6,095 nucleotides of DNA, from assembly GCA_017386805.1 (NCBI GenBank), contig JAFOGM010000068.1, forward strand, positions 1-6,095. The letters are read 5' to 3'. A model generated the notes under the pieces. It did no database searches, was not told the origin of the DNA, and saw nothing but the letters and a program-made list of their open reading frames with translations. This document shows, piece by piece, positions 1 to 5,071 of this stretch. The number at the start of each line of letters is the position of its first letter. The stretch's first letter is position 1. The stretch is from Bacillota bacterium. GTDB taxonomy: Bacteria > Bacillota > Clostridia > Peptostreptococcales > Anaerovoracaceae. A program made the position numbers and the translations under genes.

Positions 1-209
1 AAAGAATAGCCAAATCCAGGGAGGGGAACCGTTGCTCCACTCTTCCCGAACTCAACCAAAGGTTCATATAATCCAAACAATTGCAGAATCGCACCGCTGA
101 CAACAAAAATCACCAGGATCCTCGGAGCCGTCAACTTTGTCAAATCCAAAAGCAATTGTCCCAAAAGACAGATTCCTCCACCTGTAATAAAAACCTTTAC
201 GTAATCCAT
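1..209 (-). CDS. spoVAE: SpoVAE, stage V sporulation protein AE (partial; C-terminus beyond the left edge)
   Basis: Reading leftward from the ATG at 209-207, 69 codons stay open to the window edge. The protein starts MDYVKVFITGGGICLLGQLL and continues through a hydrophobic stretch (LVIFVVSGAILQLFGLYEPL, about residues 38-57) to a GATVPLPGFGYS segment. The early GGGIC..GQ motif, the GLYEPL turn and the GA.VP..GFG motif are features of the SpoVAE (SpoVAEB) membrane family. Family members are small multi-span inner forespore membrane proteins of roughly 115-125 residues, so a bit more than half is visible. With SpoVAC and SpoVAD it belongs to the complex needed for dipicolinic acid uptake into the spore and its release at germination. 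The start lies one base after the spoVAD stop, with AAGGGGA eight bases upstream inside spoVAD, so it is probably co-translated. Identity is confident; the remaining length is unknown. Confidence 0.9.
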   Translation of the reverse strand, partial: MDYVKVFITGGGICLLGQLLLDLTKLTAPRILVIFVVSGAILQLFGLYEPLVEFGKSGATVPLPGFGYS

Positions 210-210
210 A

Positions 211-1236
211 TCACATTTCCCCTTCTGCTTCTAAAACCACCGCATGAGCAATCCCCGGAATGGATTCCCCTTGACCTGAACTGATGGTGGACAACAGTGC
301 CCCTGTAGACATGATCAACGCCTTATGGATCGTTCCCTGGCGCATTTCCTTGATCACTCTGCCTGCAAACAACGAAGCAGAACAACCACAACCGCTGCCG
401 CCACTGTGAACATCCTGACTTTCGTTATACATCAGTGCACCGCAATCGTTGTAACGCCCAGCCACAGGGCAGCCTTGTTTTTCCATCAGGTCAATCAAAA
501 TATTCTTTCCGATATTCCCTAAATCTCCACTGAGAATTACATCATAGTCTTCAGGAGTCCTCTCCAGATCCCGAAAATGCGTCAGCAGTGTATCCACAGC
601 AGCCGGCGCCATGGCCGCCCCCATTTCATTGACATTCTTGATTCCAGGATCCACCACACGACCGATGGTTGCTGCGGTAACGCGAATCCTTCGGCCCGGT
701 GATCGCCGTCCGGAAAGTACCATGCTCCCGGCAGCGGTTGCCGTCCACTGCGCAGAAGGAGGACGCTGATTTCCGTGTTCCAATGGCATCCGAAACTGTC
801 GTTCTGCCGTACAGTAGTGACTGGATACCGCACACACCGCATTGGATGCATATCCTCCATCGATAAAAACAGATCCTGCAATCAAGGACTCCGTCATGGT
901 GGAACAAGCTCCATACAAACCCAAAAACGGAATCTGCATATCTCTGGCCGCATAATTGGCGATCATCAACTGATTGATCAGATCTCCACCTAAAAGGAGA
1001 TCCACCTGTTTTTCCAGAAGCCGACCGTCTCCCAAAGCCAGATCAATGGCTTTTTTCAACATTTTCCCTTCCGCTTTTTCCCAGGTCTTTTCCCCGAAGA
1101 TATCATCTTCCAAAAGAAAATCGAACCATTTTCTCTGCGGTCCTTTTCCTTCTTTCACCCCACCAACAGCTGCTGCTCCAACGATGTAGGGTGGGTTGGA
1201 GAAAACGATGCTCTGCTTTCCTCTTTGATGGTTCAT
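211..1236 (-). CDS. spoVAD: SpoVAD, thiolase-fold dipicolinic-acid-binding protein
   Basis: A 341-residue protein, close to the usual length of about 338. The open frame continues upstream to 1557, but that extension lies over spoVAC in another frame and is not SpoVAD-like. The start at 1236 gives the typical N-terminus (MNHQRGKQSIVFSNPPYIVG), overlaps the spoVAC stop as ATGA, and has GGGGGGTGA four bases upstream. Visible family marks are LLGGDLINQ (81-89), the thiolase-like cysteine in YGACSTMTES (Cys111), SSHYCTAERQFR (138-149), GRVVDPGI (192-199), YNDCG (262-266), GGSGCGCSA (279-287) and STGALLS (310-316). SpoVAD has a thiolase fold without known catalysis. In B. subtilis it binds dipicolinic acid and sits at the outer face of the inner spore membrane with the other SpoVA proteins. 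It is the middle gene of a compact spoVAC-D-E unit, expected to be expressed in the forespore under sigma-G. The reading frame is intact. Confidence 0.96.
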   Translation of the reverse strand: MNHQRGKQSIVFSNPPYIVGAAAVGGVKEGKGPQRKWFDFLLEDDIFGEKTWEKAEGKMLKKAIDLALGDGRLLEKQVDLLLGGDLINQLMIANYAARDMQIPFLGLYGACSTMTESLIAGSVFIDGGYASNAVCAVSSHYCTAERQFRMPLEHGNQRPPSAQWTATAAGSMVLSGRRSPGRRIRVTAATIGRVVDPGIKNVNEMGAAMAPAAVDTLLTHFRDLERTPEDYDVILSGDLGNIGKNILIDLMEKQGCPVAGRYNDCGALMYNESQDVHSGGSGCGCSASLFAGRVIKEMRQGTIHKALIMSTGALLSTISSGQGESIPGIAHAVVLEAEGEM

Positions 1237-1685
1237 ACTGTCACCCCCCAGTGGATCAAGCCAACCACCATGGACGCTGTGATTCCACAGACCAATACCG
1301 GCCCGGCCACGCTGAACAGCTTCGCTCCCACACCCAAAACGGGGCCTTCCGCCTTGTATTCGATTGCCGGAGACACCATGGCATTGGCAAATCCCGTAAT
1401 AGGGACGATACATCCCGCACCGCAGAATTTTGCCAGTGAATCGAACCATCCAAGTCCGGTAATCAACTGTGCACTGCAGATCAATATTACTGTCACCCAT
1501 GTTTTTGCTTCCTGTTCCGGAAGTCCCCAACGGCCTGTCAACCAAGTCTGGATCCAATATGCACCGCAGCAGATCCCTCCTCCCACAAGAAAAGCTTTGA
1601 ATCCATTTCGTAACAATTTTGGTTTGGGAGTGAATTGCTTTACATAAGCTTCGTATTCCTTCCTCTGTTGCTCATTCTTTTTCAT
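1233..1685 (-). CDS. spoVAC: SpoVAC, stage V sporulation membrane protein AC
   Basis: A 150-residue integral membrane protein, the same length as B. subtilis SpoVAC. A charged, Lys-rich N-terminus (to about residue 28) with a TPKPKLLRNGFKAFLVGGGI transition is followed by hydrophobic segments at roughly 30-48, 62-78, 88-106 and 122-146. The signature GAGCIVPITGFANAMVSPAI (89-108) and the following EYKAEGPVLGVGAKLF are typical of the family. SpoVAC of B. subtilis behaves as a mechanosensitive channel and is thought to be the pore for dipicolinic acid release. The start at 1685 is chosen over the in-frame ATG at 1748 because AAGGAGGA lies five bases before it, and because the upstream ATG falls inside the loop and arm of a terminator hairpin. 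It is the first gene of the spoVA unit here; no spoVAA or spoVAB precedes it. Its TGA overlaps the spoVAD ATG. Confidence 0.96.
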   Translation of the reverse strand: MKKNEQQRKEYEAYVKQFTPKPKLLRNGFKAFLVGGGICCGAYWIQTWLTGRWGLPEQEAKTWVTVILICSAQLITGLGWFDSLAKFCGAGCIVPITGFANAMVSPAIEYKAEGPVLGVGAKLFSVAGPVLVCGITASMVVGLIHWGVTV

Positions 1686-1690
1686 ATTGT

Positions 1691-1698
1691 TCCTCCTT
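1691..1698 (-). promoter_or_regulatory. Ribosome binding site of spoVAC
   Basis: Minus-strand AAGGAGGA, five bases before the ATG at 1685. This near-perfect Shine-Dalgarno decides the spoVAC start, since the longer in-frame start at 1748 has no such site and lies in the etfA terminator. Confidence 0.88.
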
Positions 1699-1727
1699 GA
1701 AATAGTACTATCATTCCCTTTTGGAAC

Positions 1728-1768
1728 AAAAAAATCACCGGAAATCACAAAATGTGATTTCCGGTGAT
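1728..1768 (-). terminator. Rho-independent terminator after etfA
   Basis: A perfect inverted repeat of 16-base arms (1753-1768 and 1734-1749; minus-strand arm ATCACCGGAAATCACA) around a 3-base loop is followed on the minus strand by a run of seven T (1734-1728, the first shared with the stem end). This is a textbook intrinsic terminator 43 bases past the etfA stop. It should end the acyl-CoA dehydrogenase/Etf transcript and shield spoVAC from a vegetative operon. On the plus strand the hairpin has no good T run, so it looks one-directional. Confidence 0.9.
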
Positions 1769-1769
1769 C

Positions 1770-1796
1770 TATTATGATCTAAGTGAACTTGTTAAC
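1770..1796 (-). promoter_or_regulatory. Possible sigma-F/sigma-G forespore promoter upstream of spoVAC
   Basis: Minus strand 1776-1770 reads CATAATA, a full match to the CATWMTA -10 consensus of sigma-G. Fifteen bases upstream, 1796-1792 reads GTTAA, a partial match to the forespore -35 (GHATR or GYWTA). spoVA is a sigma-G target in B. subtilis, so such an element is expected in this gap. The difficulty is position: the predicted start point falls in the first arm of the etfA terminator, so a transcript would have to pass a shortened hairpin. Between hairpin and gene only a weaker AGTACTA element (minus strand, about 1709-1703) is seen, without a clear -35. Confidence 0.28.
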
Positions 1797-1807
1797 GCGA
1801 ACTTGTT
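1783..1807. repeat. Direct repeat of GAACTTGTT just past etfA
   Basis: The plus strand carries GAACTTGTT at 1785-1793 and again at 1799-1807, 14 bases apart, between the etfA stop and the terminator. The first copy lies in a 13-base string (1783-1795) whose reverse complement occurs in the bcd leader at 4893-4905. It could be a regulator half-site array, 3' UTR structure or chance in AT-rich DNA. Confidence 0.45.
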
Positions 1808-1811
1808 TAAA

Positions 1812-2885
1812 TTACTTGTCCCAAGCTTCCATGATCTGCGGGATTACCTTGTACAGGTCGCCAACGATACCGTAGTCAGCAACTTCGAAGATCGGAGCAT
1901 CCGGATCCTTGTTGATAGCTACGATGATGTCGGAGTTCTGCATACCAGCTAAGTGCTGGATAGCGCCGGAGATACCGCAAGCGAAGTAGATCTGAGGCTT
2001 AACGGTGGTACCGGTCTGACCAACCTGATGAGCGTGGTCGATCCAACCGTTGTCAACGCAAGCACGAGAGGAACCTACAACACCGCCAACCTTGTCAGCG
2101 AATGCCTTGATCAGTTCGAAACCTTCCGGACCGCCCAGACCACGACCGCCAGAGCAGATGATGTCAGCATCGGTCAGGGAAACCATTTCCTTAGCTTCCT
2201 TAACGATTTCCAGAACCTTGGTTCTTACGTCAGCTGCTTCCAGCTTAACTGCTACGTTAACGATTTCGCCGGTTCTGCCTTCTACTCTTTCGTTCTTGGA
2301 CATTACGCCAGGACGAACGGTAGCCATCTGCGGACGGGTTCTCGGAGAGATGATGGTAGCCATCAGGTTACCACCGAATGCAGGTCTGGTCATCTTCAGA
2401 CCCTTGTCCGGGCTGTTGGGATCCAGAGTGGAGGTATCCAGAGTGGTGTTAGCCTTTGCGAATTCGATGTACTTAGCAACGGAAACGTCCAGGTGAGTAC
2501 AGTCAGCGGTCAGACCGGTGTGTGCTCTAGCTGCAATACGGGGAGCCAGGTCACGGCCGATGTGAGTAGCACCGTACAGAACGATGTCCGGCTTGTATTC
2601 TTCCATAGCTTCAGTCATAACCTTTGCATAAGCATCGGTGGTGAAGTTTTCGAGCAGCGGATCCTGCAGCATGTAAACCATGTCAGCGCCGTATTCGAAG
2701 CATTCCTTAGCCAGGTGATCAATGTTGTTACCAACCAGAACAGCAGCAACCTTAGTTTCGTCGTCGATGTCCTTAGCCAGCTTGGTAGCTTCGCCAATCA
2801 GTTCCAGAGCTACGCCCATGATTTTACCCTGACGCTGCTCTGCAAATACCCAAATATTCTTGTAATCTGCCAGATTTGTAGACAT
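1812..2885 (-). CDS. etfA: Electron transfer flavoprotein alpha subunit (EtfA)
   Basis: A 357-residue EtfA. The N-terminal domain (about 8-200) starts with KNIWVFAEQRQGKIMGVALE and holds DIVLYGATHIGRDLAPRIAA (100-119). The C-terminal FAD domain has SGGRGLGGPEGF (245-256), VGSSRACVDNGWI (270-282), HQVGQTGTTVKP (286-297), GISGAIQHLAGM (304-315) and the family signature near INKDPDAPIFEVADYGIVGD (324-343). It pairs with EtfB, and this domain holds the FAD that shuttles electrons to the dehydrogenase. The length and the acyl-CoA dehydrogenase-etfB-etfA order fit Etfs of strict anaerobes, where EtfAB with Bcd bifurcates NADH electrons to an enoyl-CoA and to ferredoxin; bifurcation is inferred from context. 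The ATG at 2885 is preceded by AGGAGGA and follows etfB by 17 bases. It is the last gene of the operon, before a strong terminator. No domain fusion such as an N-terminal ferredoxin is present. Confidence 0.96.
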   Translation of the reverse strand: MSTNLADYKNIWVFAEQRQGKIMGVALELIGEATKLAKDIDDETKVAAVLVGNNIDHLAKECFEYGADMVYMLQDPLLENFTTDAYAKVMTEAMEEYKPDIVLYGATHIGRDLAPRIAARAHTGLTADCTHLDVSVAKYIEFAKANTTLDTSTLDPNSPDKGLKMTRPAFGGNLMATIISPRTRPQMATVRPGVMSKNERVEGRTGEIVNVAVKLEAADVRTKVLEIVKEAKEMVSLTDADIICSGGRGLGGPEGFELIKAFADKVGGVVGSSRACVDNGWIDHAHQVGQTGTTVKPQIYFACGISGAIQHLAGMQNSDIIVAINKDPDAPIFEVADYGIVGDLYKVIPQIMEAWDK

Positions 2886-2902
2886 GTTACTTATTCCTCC
2901 TA

Positions 2903-3706
2903 TTAAATGATGTGCTTTTCTTTGAAGCTTGCGATCAGGTTAGCTGCAATTTCAGCTTCGGTATCGCCTGCAACCATGGAACCCTTGCCCTTCGGACGCG
3001 GAGTGAAGGAACGGAATACGTTGGTCGGGGAAGCCTTCAGACCTACAACGGTCAGGTCAACTTCACAGTCAGCAGCGTTCCAAACGGTGATCTTCTTGTC
3101 CTTCTTGAAGATGCCGCCGATGGACATGTATCTGGGTTCGTTCAGTTCCTTGGTGCAAGTCAGCATGCAAGGAGTGTTAACTTCGATAACTTCGTAACCG
3201 TCTTCCAGCTGTCTCTTAACGGTAACAGTCTTACCATCTTCGGAAACCTGGAAATCAACTACGTAAGTAACCTGGGGCAGGTGCTGCTTTTCAGCGATCT
3301 GCGGACCTACCTGAGCGGTATCACCGTCGATAGCCTGACGACCACCGAAGATGATGTCATAAGGACCGAATTCCTTAACGTACTTGTCGATTACTGCGGA
3401 CAGTGCGTTGGAGGTAGCGAAGGTATCGGAACCACCTACAGCTCTGTCGCTCAGCAGGATTGCTTCGTCAGCACCCATAGCTAAGCATTCGAACAGCATG
3501 TCGGTTGCCTGGGGGGGACCCATGGAAATAACGGTGATGTGGGTGTCCGGACGCTGGTCCTTCAGCTTCAGAGCTTCTTCCAGTGCGTTAGCATCGTCCG
3601 GGTTCAGAATAGAAGGAACACCGTCTCTGATCAGAGCACCGGTTTCCGGATTGATCTTGATTTCGTTGGTATCAGGTACCTGCTTTGCGCATACGATAAC
3701 TTTCAT
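2903..3706 (-). CDS. etfB: Electron transfer flavoprotein beta subunit (EtfB)
   Basis: A 267-residue EtfB of standard length. It opens with MKVIVCAKQVPDTNEIKI, followed by SILNPDDANALEEALKLKD (32-50), ITVISMGPPQA (57-67), LAMGADEAILLSDR (75-88), GGSDTFATSNAL (91-102) and the nucleotide-binding signature GGRQAIDGDTAQVGPQIAE (121-139), then SPTNVFRSFTP (226-236). In bifurcating Etfs this subunit holds the second flavin and the NADH site where ordinary Etfs hold AMP. The DGDTAQVGP segment is seen in clostridial and Acidaminococcus bifurcating Etfs, which favours but does not prove bifurcation. The start at 3706 has GGAGGAG upstream and lies 21 bases after the dehydrogenase stop. It works with EtfA and the upstream dehydrogenase in the cytoplasm. 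Confidence 0.96.
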   Translation of the reverse strand: MKVIVCAKQVPDTNEIKINPETGALIRDGVPSILNPDDANALEEALKLKDQRPDTHITVISMGPPQATDMLFECLAMGADEAILLSDRAVGGSDTFATSNALSAVIDKYVKEFGPYDIIFGGRQAIDGDTAQVGPQIAEKQHLPQVTYVVDFQVSEDGKTVTVKRQLEDGYEVIEVNTPCMLTCTKELNEPRYMSIGGIFKKDKKITVWNAADCEVDLTVVGLKASPTNVFRSFTPRPKGKGSMVAGDTEAEIAANLIASFKEKHII

Positions 3707-3727
3707 TACTATGTCTCCTCCCTTTGA

Positions 3728-4870
3728 TTATTTACCAAATACGGAAGCTGCGATAACCATCTTCTGTACTTCGGAAGTACCTTCGTAGATTTCGGTGATC
3801 TTAGCATCTCTCATCATACGTTCTACCGGGTAGTCCTTGGTATAACCGTAACCGCCGTGGAACTGAACGCACTTGGTGGTAACATACATAGCGGTTTCAG
3901 CAGCGAACAGCTTAGCCATTGCAGCGTCTACGCTATAGGGAACGTGCTGGTCCTTCTTGAAAGCAGCCTTGTAGATCAGCAGTCTAGCAGCTTCGATTCT
4001 GGTAGCCATTTCAGCCATTTCGAACTGCAGAGCCTGGAACTTGGACAGAGACTTACCGAACTGCTTTCTGGACTTCATGTATTCAACGGTAACGTCGAAT
4101 GCACCCTGAGCGATACCCAGAGCCTGAGATGCGATACCGATACGGCCGCCATCCAGAGTAGCCATAGCTACCTTGAAGCCCTGACCTTCCTTACCCAGCA
4201 GACGATCCTTGGGGATTCTGCAGTTTTCGAAGATCAGTTCAGTGGTGGAAGAAGCGCAGATACCCAGCTTATCTTCGGTCTTACCGATGGAGAAGCCTTC
4301 GTCGCCCTTTTCAACGATGAATGCGGAGATACCACGAGTACCCTTGGACTTGTCAGTCATAGCCATTACTACGAAGGTATCTGCATAACCACCGTTGGTG
4401 ATGAATACCTTGGAACCGTTCAGAACGTATTCTTCGCCGTCCAGAACAGCCTTGGTCTGCTGACCAGATGCATCGGTACCAGCGCCAGGTTCGGTCAGAC
4501 CGAAAGCACCCAGCTTCTTACCGGACAGCAGGTCGGGCAGATACTTTTCCTTCTGAGCCTGAGTACCGAAGTTGAAGATCGGCCAGCAGCACAGAGAGGT
4601 GTGTGCGGAGCAGATAACGCCGGTGGATGCGCAGATTCTGGACAGTTCTTCTACGGTAATTGCGTAGGAGATGTGGTCGCCGCCTGCACCGCCGAATTCG
4701 GTCGGGAAGGGAACGCCCAGCATGCCAAATCTAGCCATCTTTTCTACAGTTTCTACGGGGAATCTGTGTGCCTGGTCAATTTCAGCAGCAATAGGTTCGC
4801 ATTCAGTTTCTGCGAAGCTGCGTACCATCTTTCTCACAAACTCCTGTTCTTTTGTCAGTTGAAAGTTCAT
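3728..4870 (-). CDS. bcd: Short-chain acyl-CoA dehydrogenase, butyryl-CoA dehydrogenase type
   Basis: A 380-residue acyl-CoA dehydrogenase of normal length. The N-terminal helical domain (1-120) contains GVPFPTEFGGAGGD (52-65) and SAHTSLCCWPIFNFG (88-102). The middle domain has the flavin/substrate motif LTEPGAGTDASG (125-136) and FITNGGYAD (156-164). The C-terminal helical domain has SRKQFGKSLSKFQALQFEMA (267-286), CVQFHGGYGY (334-343) and EIYEGTSE (360-367), where Glu363 is the expected catalytic base. It reduces an enoyl-CoA using electrons from EtfAB. Crotonyl-CoA to butyryl-CoA is the most likely reaction by resemblance. No thiolase, crotonase or hydroxybutyryl-CoA dehydrogenase gene is in view, so an acrylyl-CoA or amino-acid-derived enoyl-CoA reductase with the same gene order remains possible. 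The start at 4870 has AAGGAGG eight bases upstream and a 201-base regulatory gap before it. It is the first gene of the operon with etfB and etfA. Confidence 0.94.
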   Translation of the reverse strand: MNFQLTKEQEFVRKMVRSFAETECEPIAAEIDQAHRFPVETVEKMARFGMLGVPFPTEFGGAGGDHISYAITVEELSRICASTGVICSAHTSLCCWPIFNFGTQAQKEKYLPDLLSGKKLGAFGLTEPGAGTDASGQQTKAVLDGEEYVLNGSKVFITNGGYADTFVVMAMTDKSKGTRGISAFIVEKGDEGFSIGKTEDKLGICASSTTELIFENCRIPKDRLLGKEGQGFKVAMATLDGGRIGIASQALGIAQGAFDVTVEYMKSRKQFGKSLSKFQALQFEMAEMATRIEAARLLIYKAAFKKDQHVPYSVDAAMAKLFAAETAMYVTTKCVQFHGGYGYTKDYPVERMMRDAKITEIYEGTSEVQKMVIAASVFGK

Positions 4871-4878
4871 GTTTTATG

Positions 4879-4885
4879 CCTCCTT
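4879..4885 (-). promoter_or_regulatory. Ribosome binding site of bcd
   Basis: Minus-strand AAGGAGG, eight bases before the ATG at 4870. It is a full match to the Shine-Dalgarno core, in keeping with a strongly expressed fermentation gene, and fixes the bcd start. Confidence 0.9.
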
Positions 4886-4892
4886 AAATAAT

Positions 4893-4905
4893 TTAACAAG
4901 TTCAC
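4893..4905. repeat. 13-base string repeated in inverted orientation beyond etfA
   Basis: Plus-strand TTAACAAGTTCAC in the bcd leader. Its exact reverse complement is at 1783-1795, just past the etfA stop, so the two copies bracket the three-gene operon about 3.1 kb apart in opposite orientation. The match does not extend further on either side. It contains TTAACAA, the half-site form of Rex operators. One such pair in 6 kb could arise by chance. Confidence 0.4.
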
Positions 4906-4926
4906 CTTTTTGCAAGGTAATATGCC

Positions 4927-4945
4927 GTAACAATGAAATTGTTAC
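4927..4945. promoter_or_regulatory. Perfect palindrome in the bcd leader, possible operator
   Basis: GTAACAAT-GAA-ATTGTTAC: 8-base perfect arms around a 3-base centre. Symmetry of this size is typical of a dimeric repressor site. It shares its right arm with the Rex-like site at 4939-4956, so the two would compete or act together. No T run follows on the minus strand, which argues against a terminator. It lies 57-75 bases before the bcd start, downstream of the proposed promoter. Confidence 0.5.
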
Positions 4946-4956
4946 AGTTTTAACAG
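4939..4956. promoter_or_regulatory. Candidate Rex (NADH/NAD+ sensing repressor) operator
   Basis: The plus strand reads TTGTTAC-AGTT-TTAACAG. The clostridial Rex consensus is TTGTTAA-N4-TTAACAA, so 12 of 14 defined positions match with the correct 4-base spacer; the mismatches are position 7 (C for A) and position 18 (G for A). Rex is an established regulator of the crt-bcd-etf and other NADH-consuming fermentation operons in Clostridium, which fits the genes downstream. The site begins about 10 bases after the proposed -10, a good place for repression. The rex gene is not in the window. Confidence 0.6.
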
Positions 4957-4965
4957 CATACGTTT

Positions 4966-4996
4966 ATAGTATTACATTTTTCGCCGGATTTTGCAA
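4966..4996 (-). promoter_or_regulatory. Probable vegetative promoter of bcd-etfB-etfA
   Basis: Minus strand 4996-4991 is TTGCAA (4 of 6 to the -35). After 17 bases, 4973-4968 is AATACT (4 of 6 to the -10), preceded by TG in extended -10 position. TACTAT at 4971-4966 is an alternative with a 19-base spacer. Transcription would start near 4960, giving a leader of about 90 bases that contains the palindrome and the Rex-like site. The elements are imperfect, so exact placement is tentative, but a promoter is needed in this gap given the change of function from sigF. Confidence 0.45.
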
Positions 4997-5005
4997 GCCT
5001 AATAT

Positions 5006-5038
5006 CAAAAAAATGGCGAAAATTTCTCTGTTTTTTTG
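5006..5038. terminator. Weak A/T-stem inverted repeat past sigF, possible terminator
   Basis: CAAAAAAA (5006-5013) and TTTTTTTG (5031-5038) form an 8-base inverted repeat with a 17-base loop, about 35 bases past the sigF stop. The stem is almost all A/T, so any terminator effect would be weak. No GC-rich hairpin with a T run is visible after sigF, leaving read-through toward bcd possible. A second inverted repeat, TTTTCGCC (4978-4985) with GGCGAAAA (5015-5022), straddles the proposed -35 and overlaps this one. Confidence 0.25.
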
Positions 5039-5071
5039 TTGTGAGCACTCGAATTGTTCCACCAATCACAA

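Noticed and set aside
1237..1557. N-terminal extension of spoVAD up to 1557 (a 448-residue reading)
   Set aside because: The extension lies over spoVAC in another frame, and the family length, ATGA overlap and ribosome binding site all support the start at 1236.
1686..1748. N-terminal extension of spoVAC to the ATG at 1748
   Set aside because: The codons fall in the etfA terminator hairpin and its T run; the ATG at 1685 has a near-perfect Shine-Dalgarno and gives the family length.
1953..2906. Long plus-strand open frame (317 codons) opposite etfA
   Set aside because: Same cause as opposite bcd: the product is low-complexity and Ser/Val/Asn-rich, no family is recognised, and no convincing ribosome binding site is seen.
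3857..4891. Long plus-strand open frame (344 codons) opposite the acyl-CoA dehydrogenase
   Set aside because: It is antisense to a clear, conserved gene, has no recognisable domain, and results from the biased codon use of bcd, which avoids TTA, CTA and TCA.
4978..5022. TTTTCGCC/GGCGAAAA inverted repeat as a riboswitch or terminator
   Set aside because: The loop is 29 bases, no T run follows on the minus strand, and it straddles the proposed -35 so it would be mostly untranscribed from that promoter; no riboswitch class is recognised.
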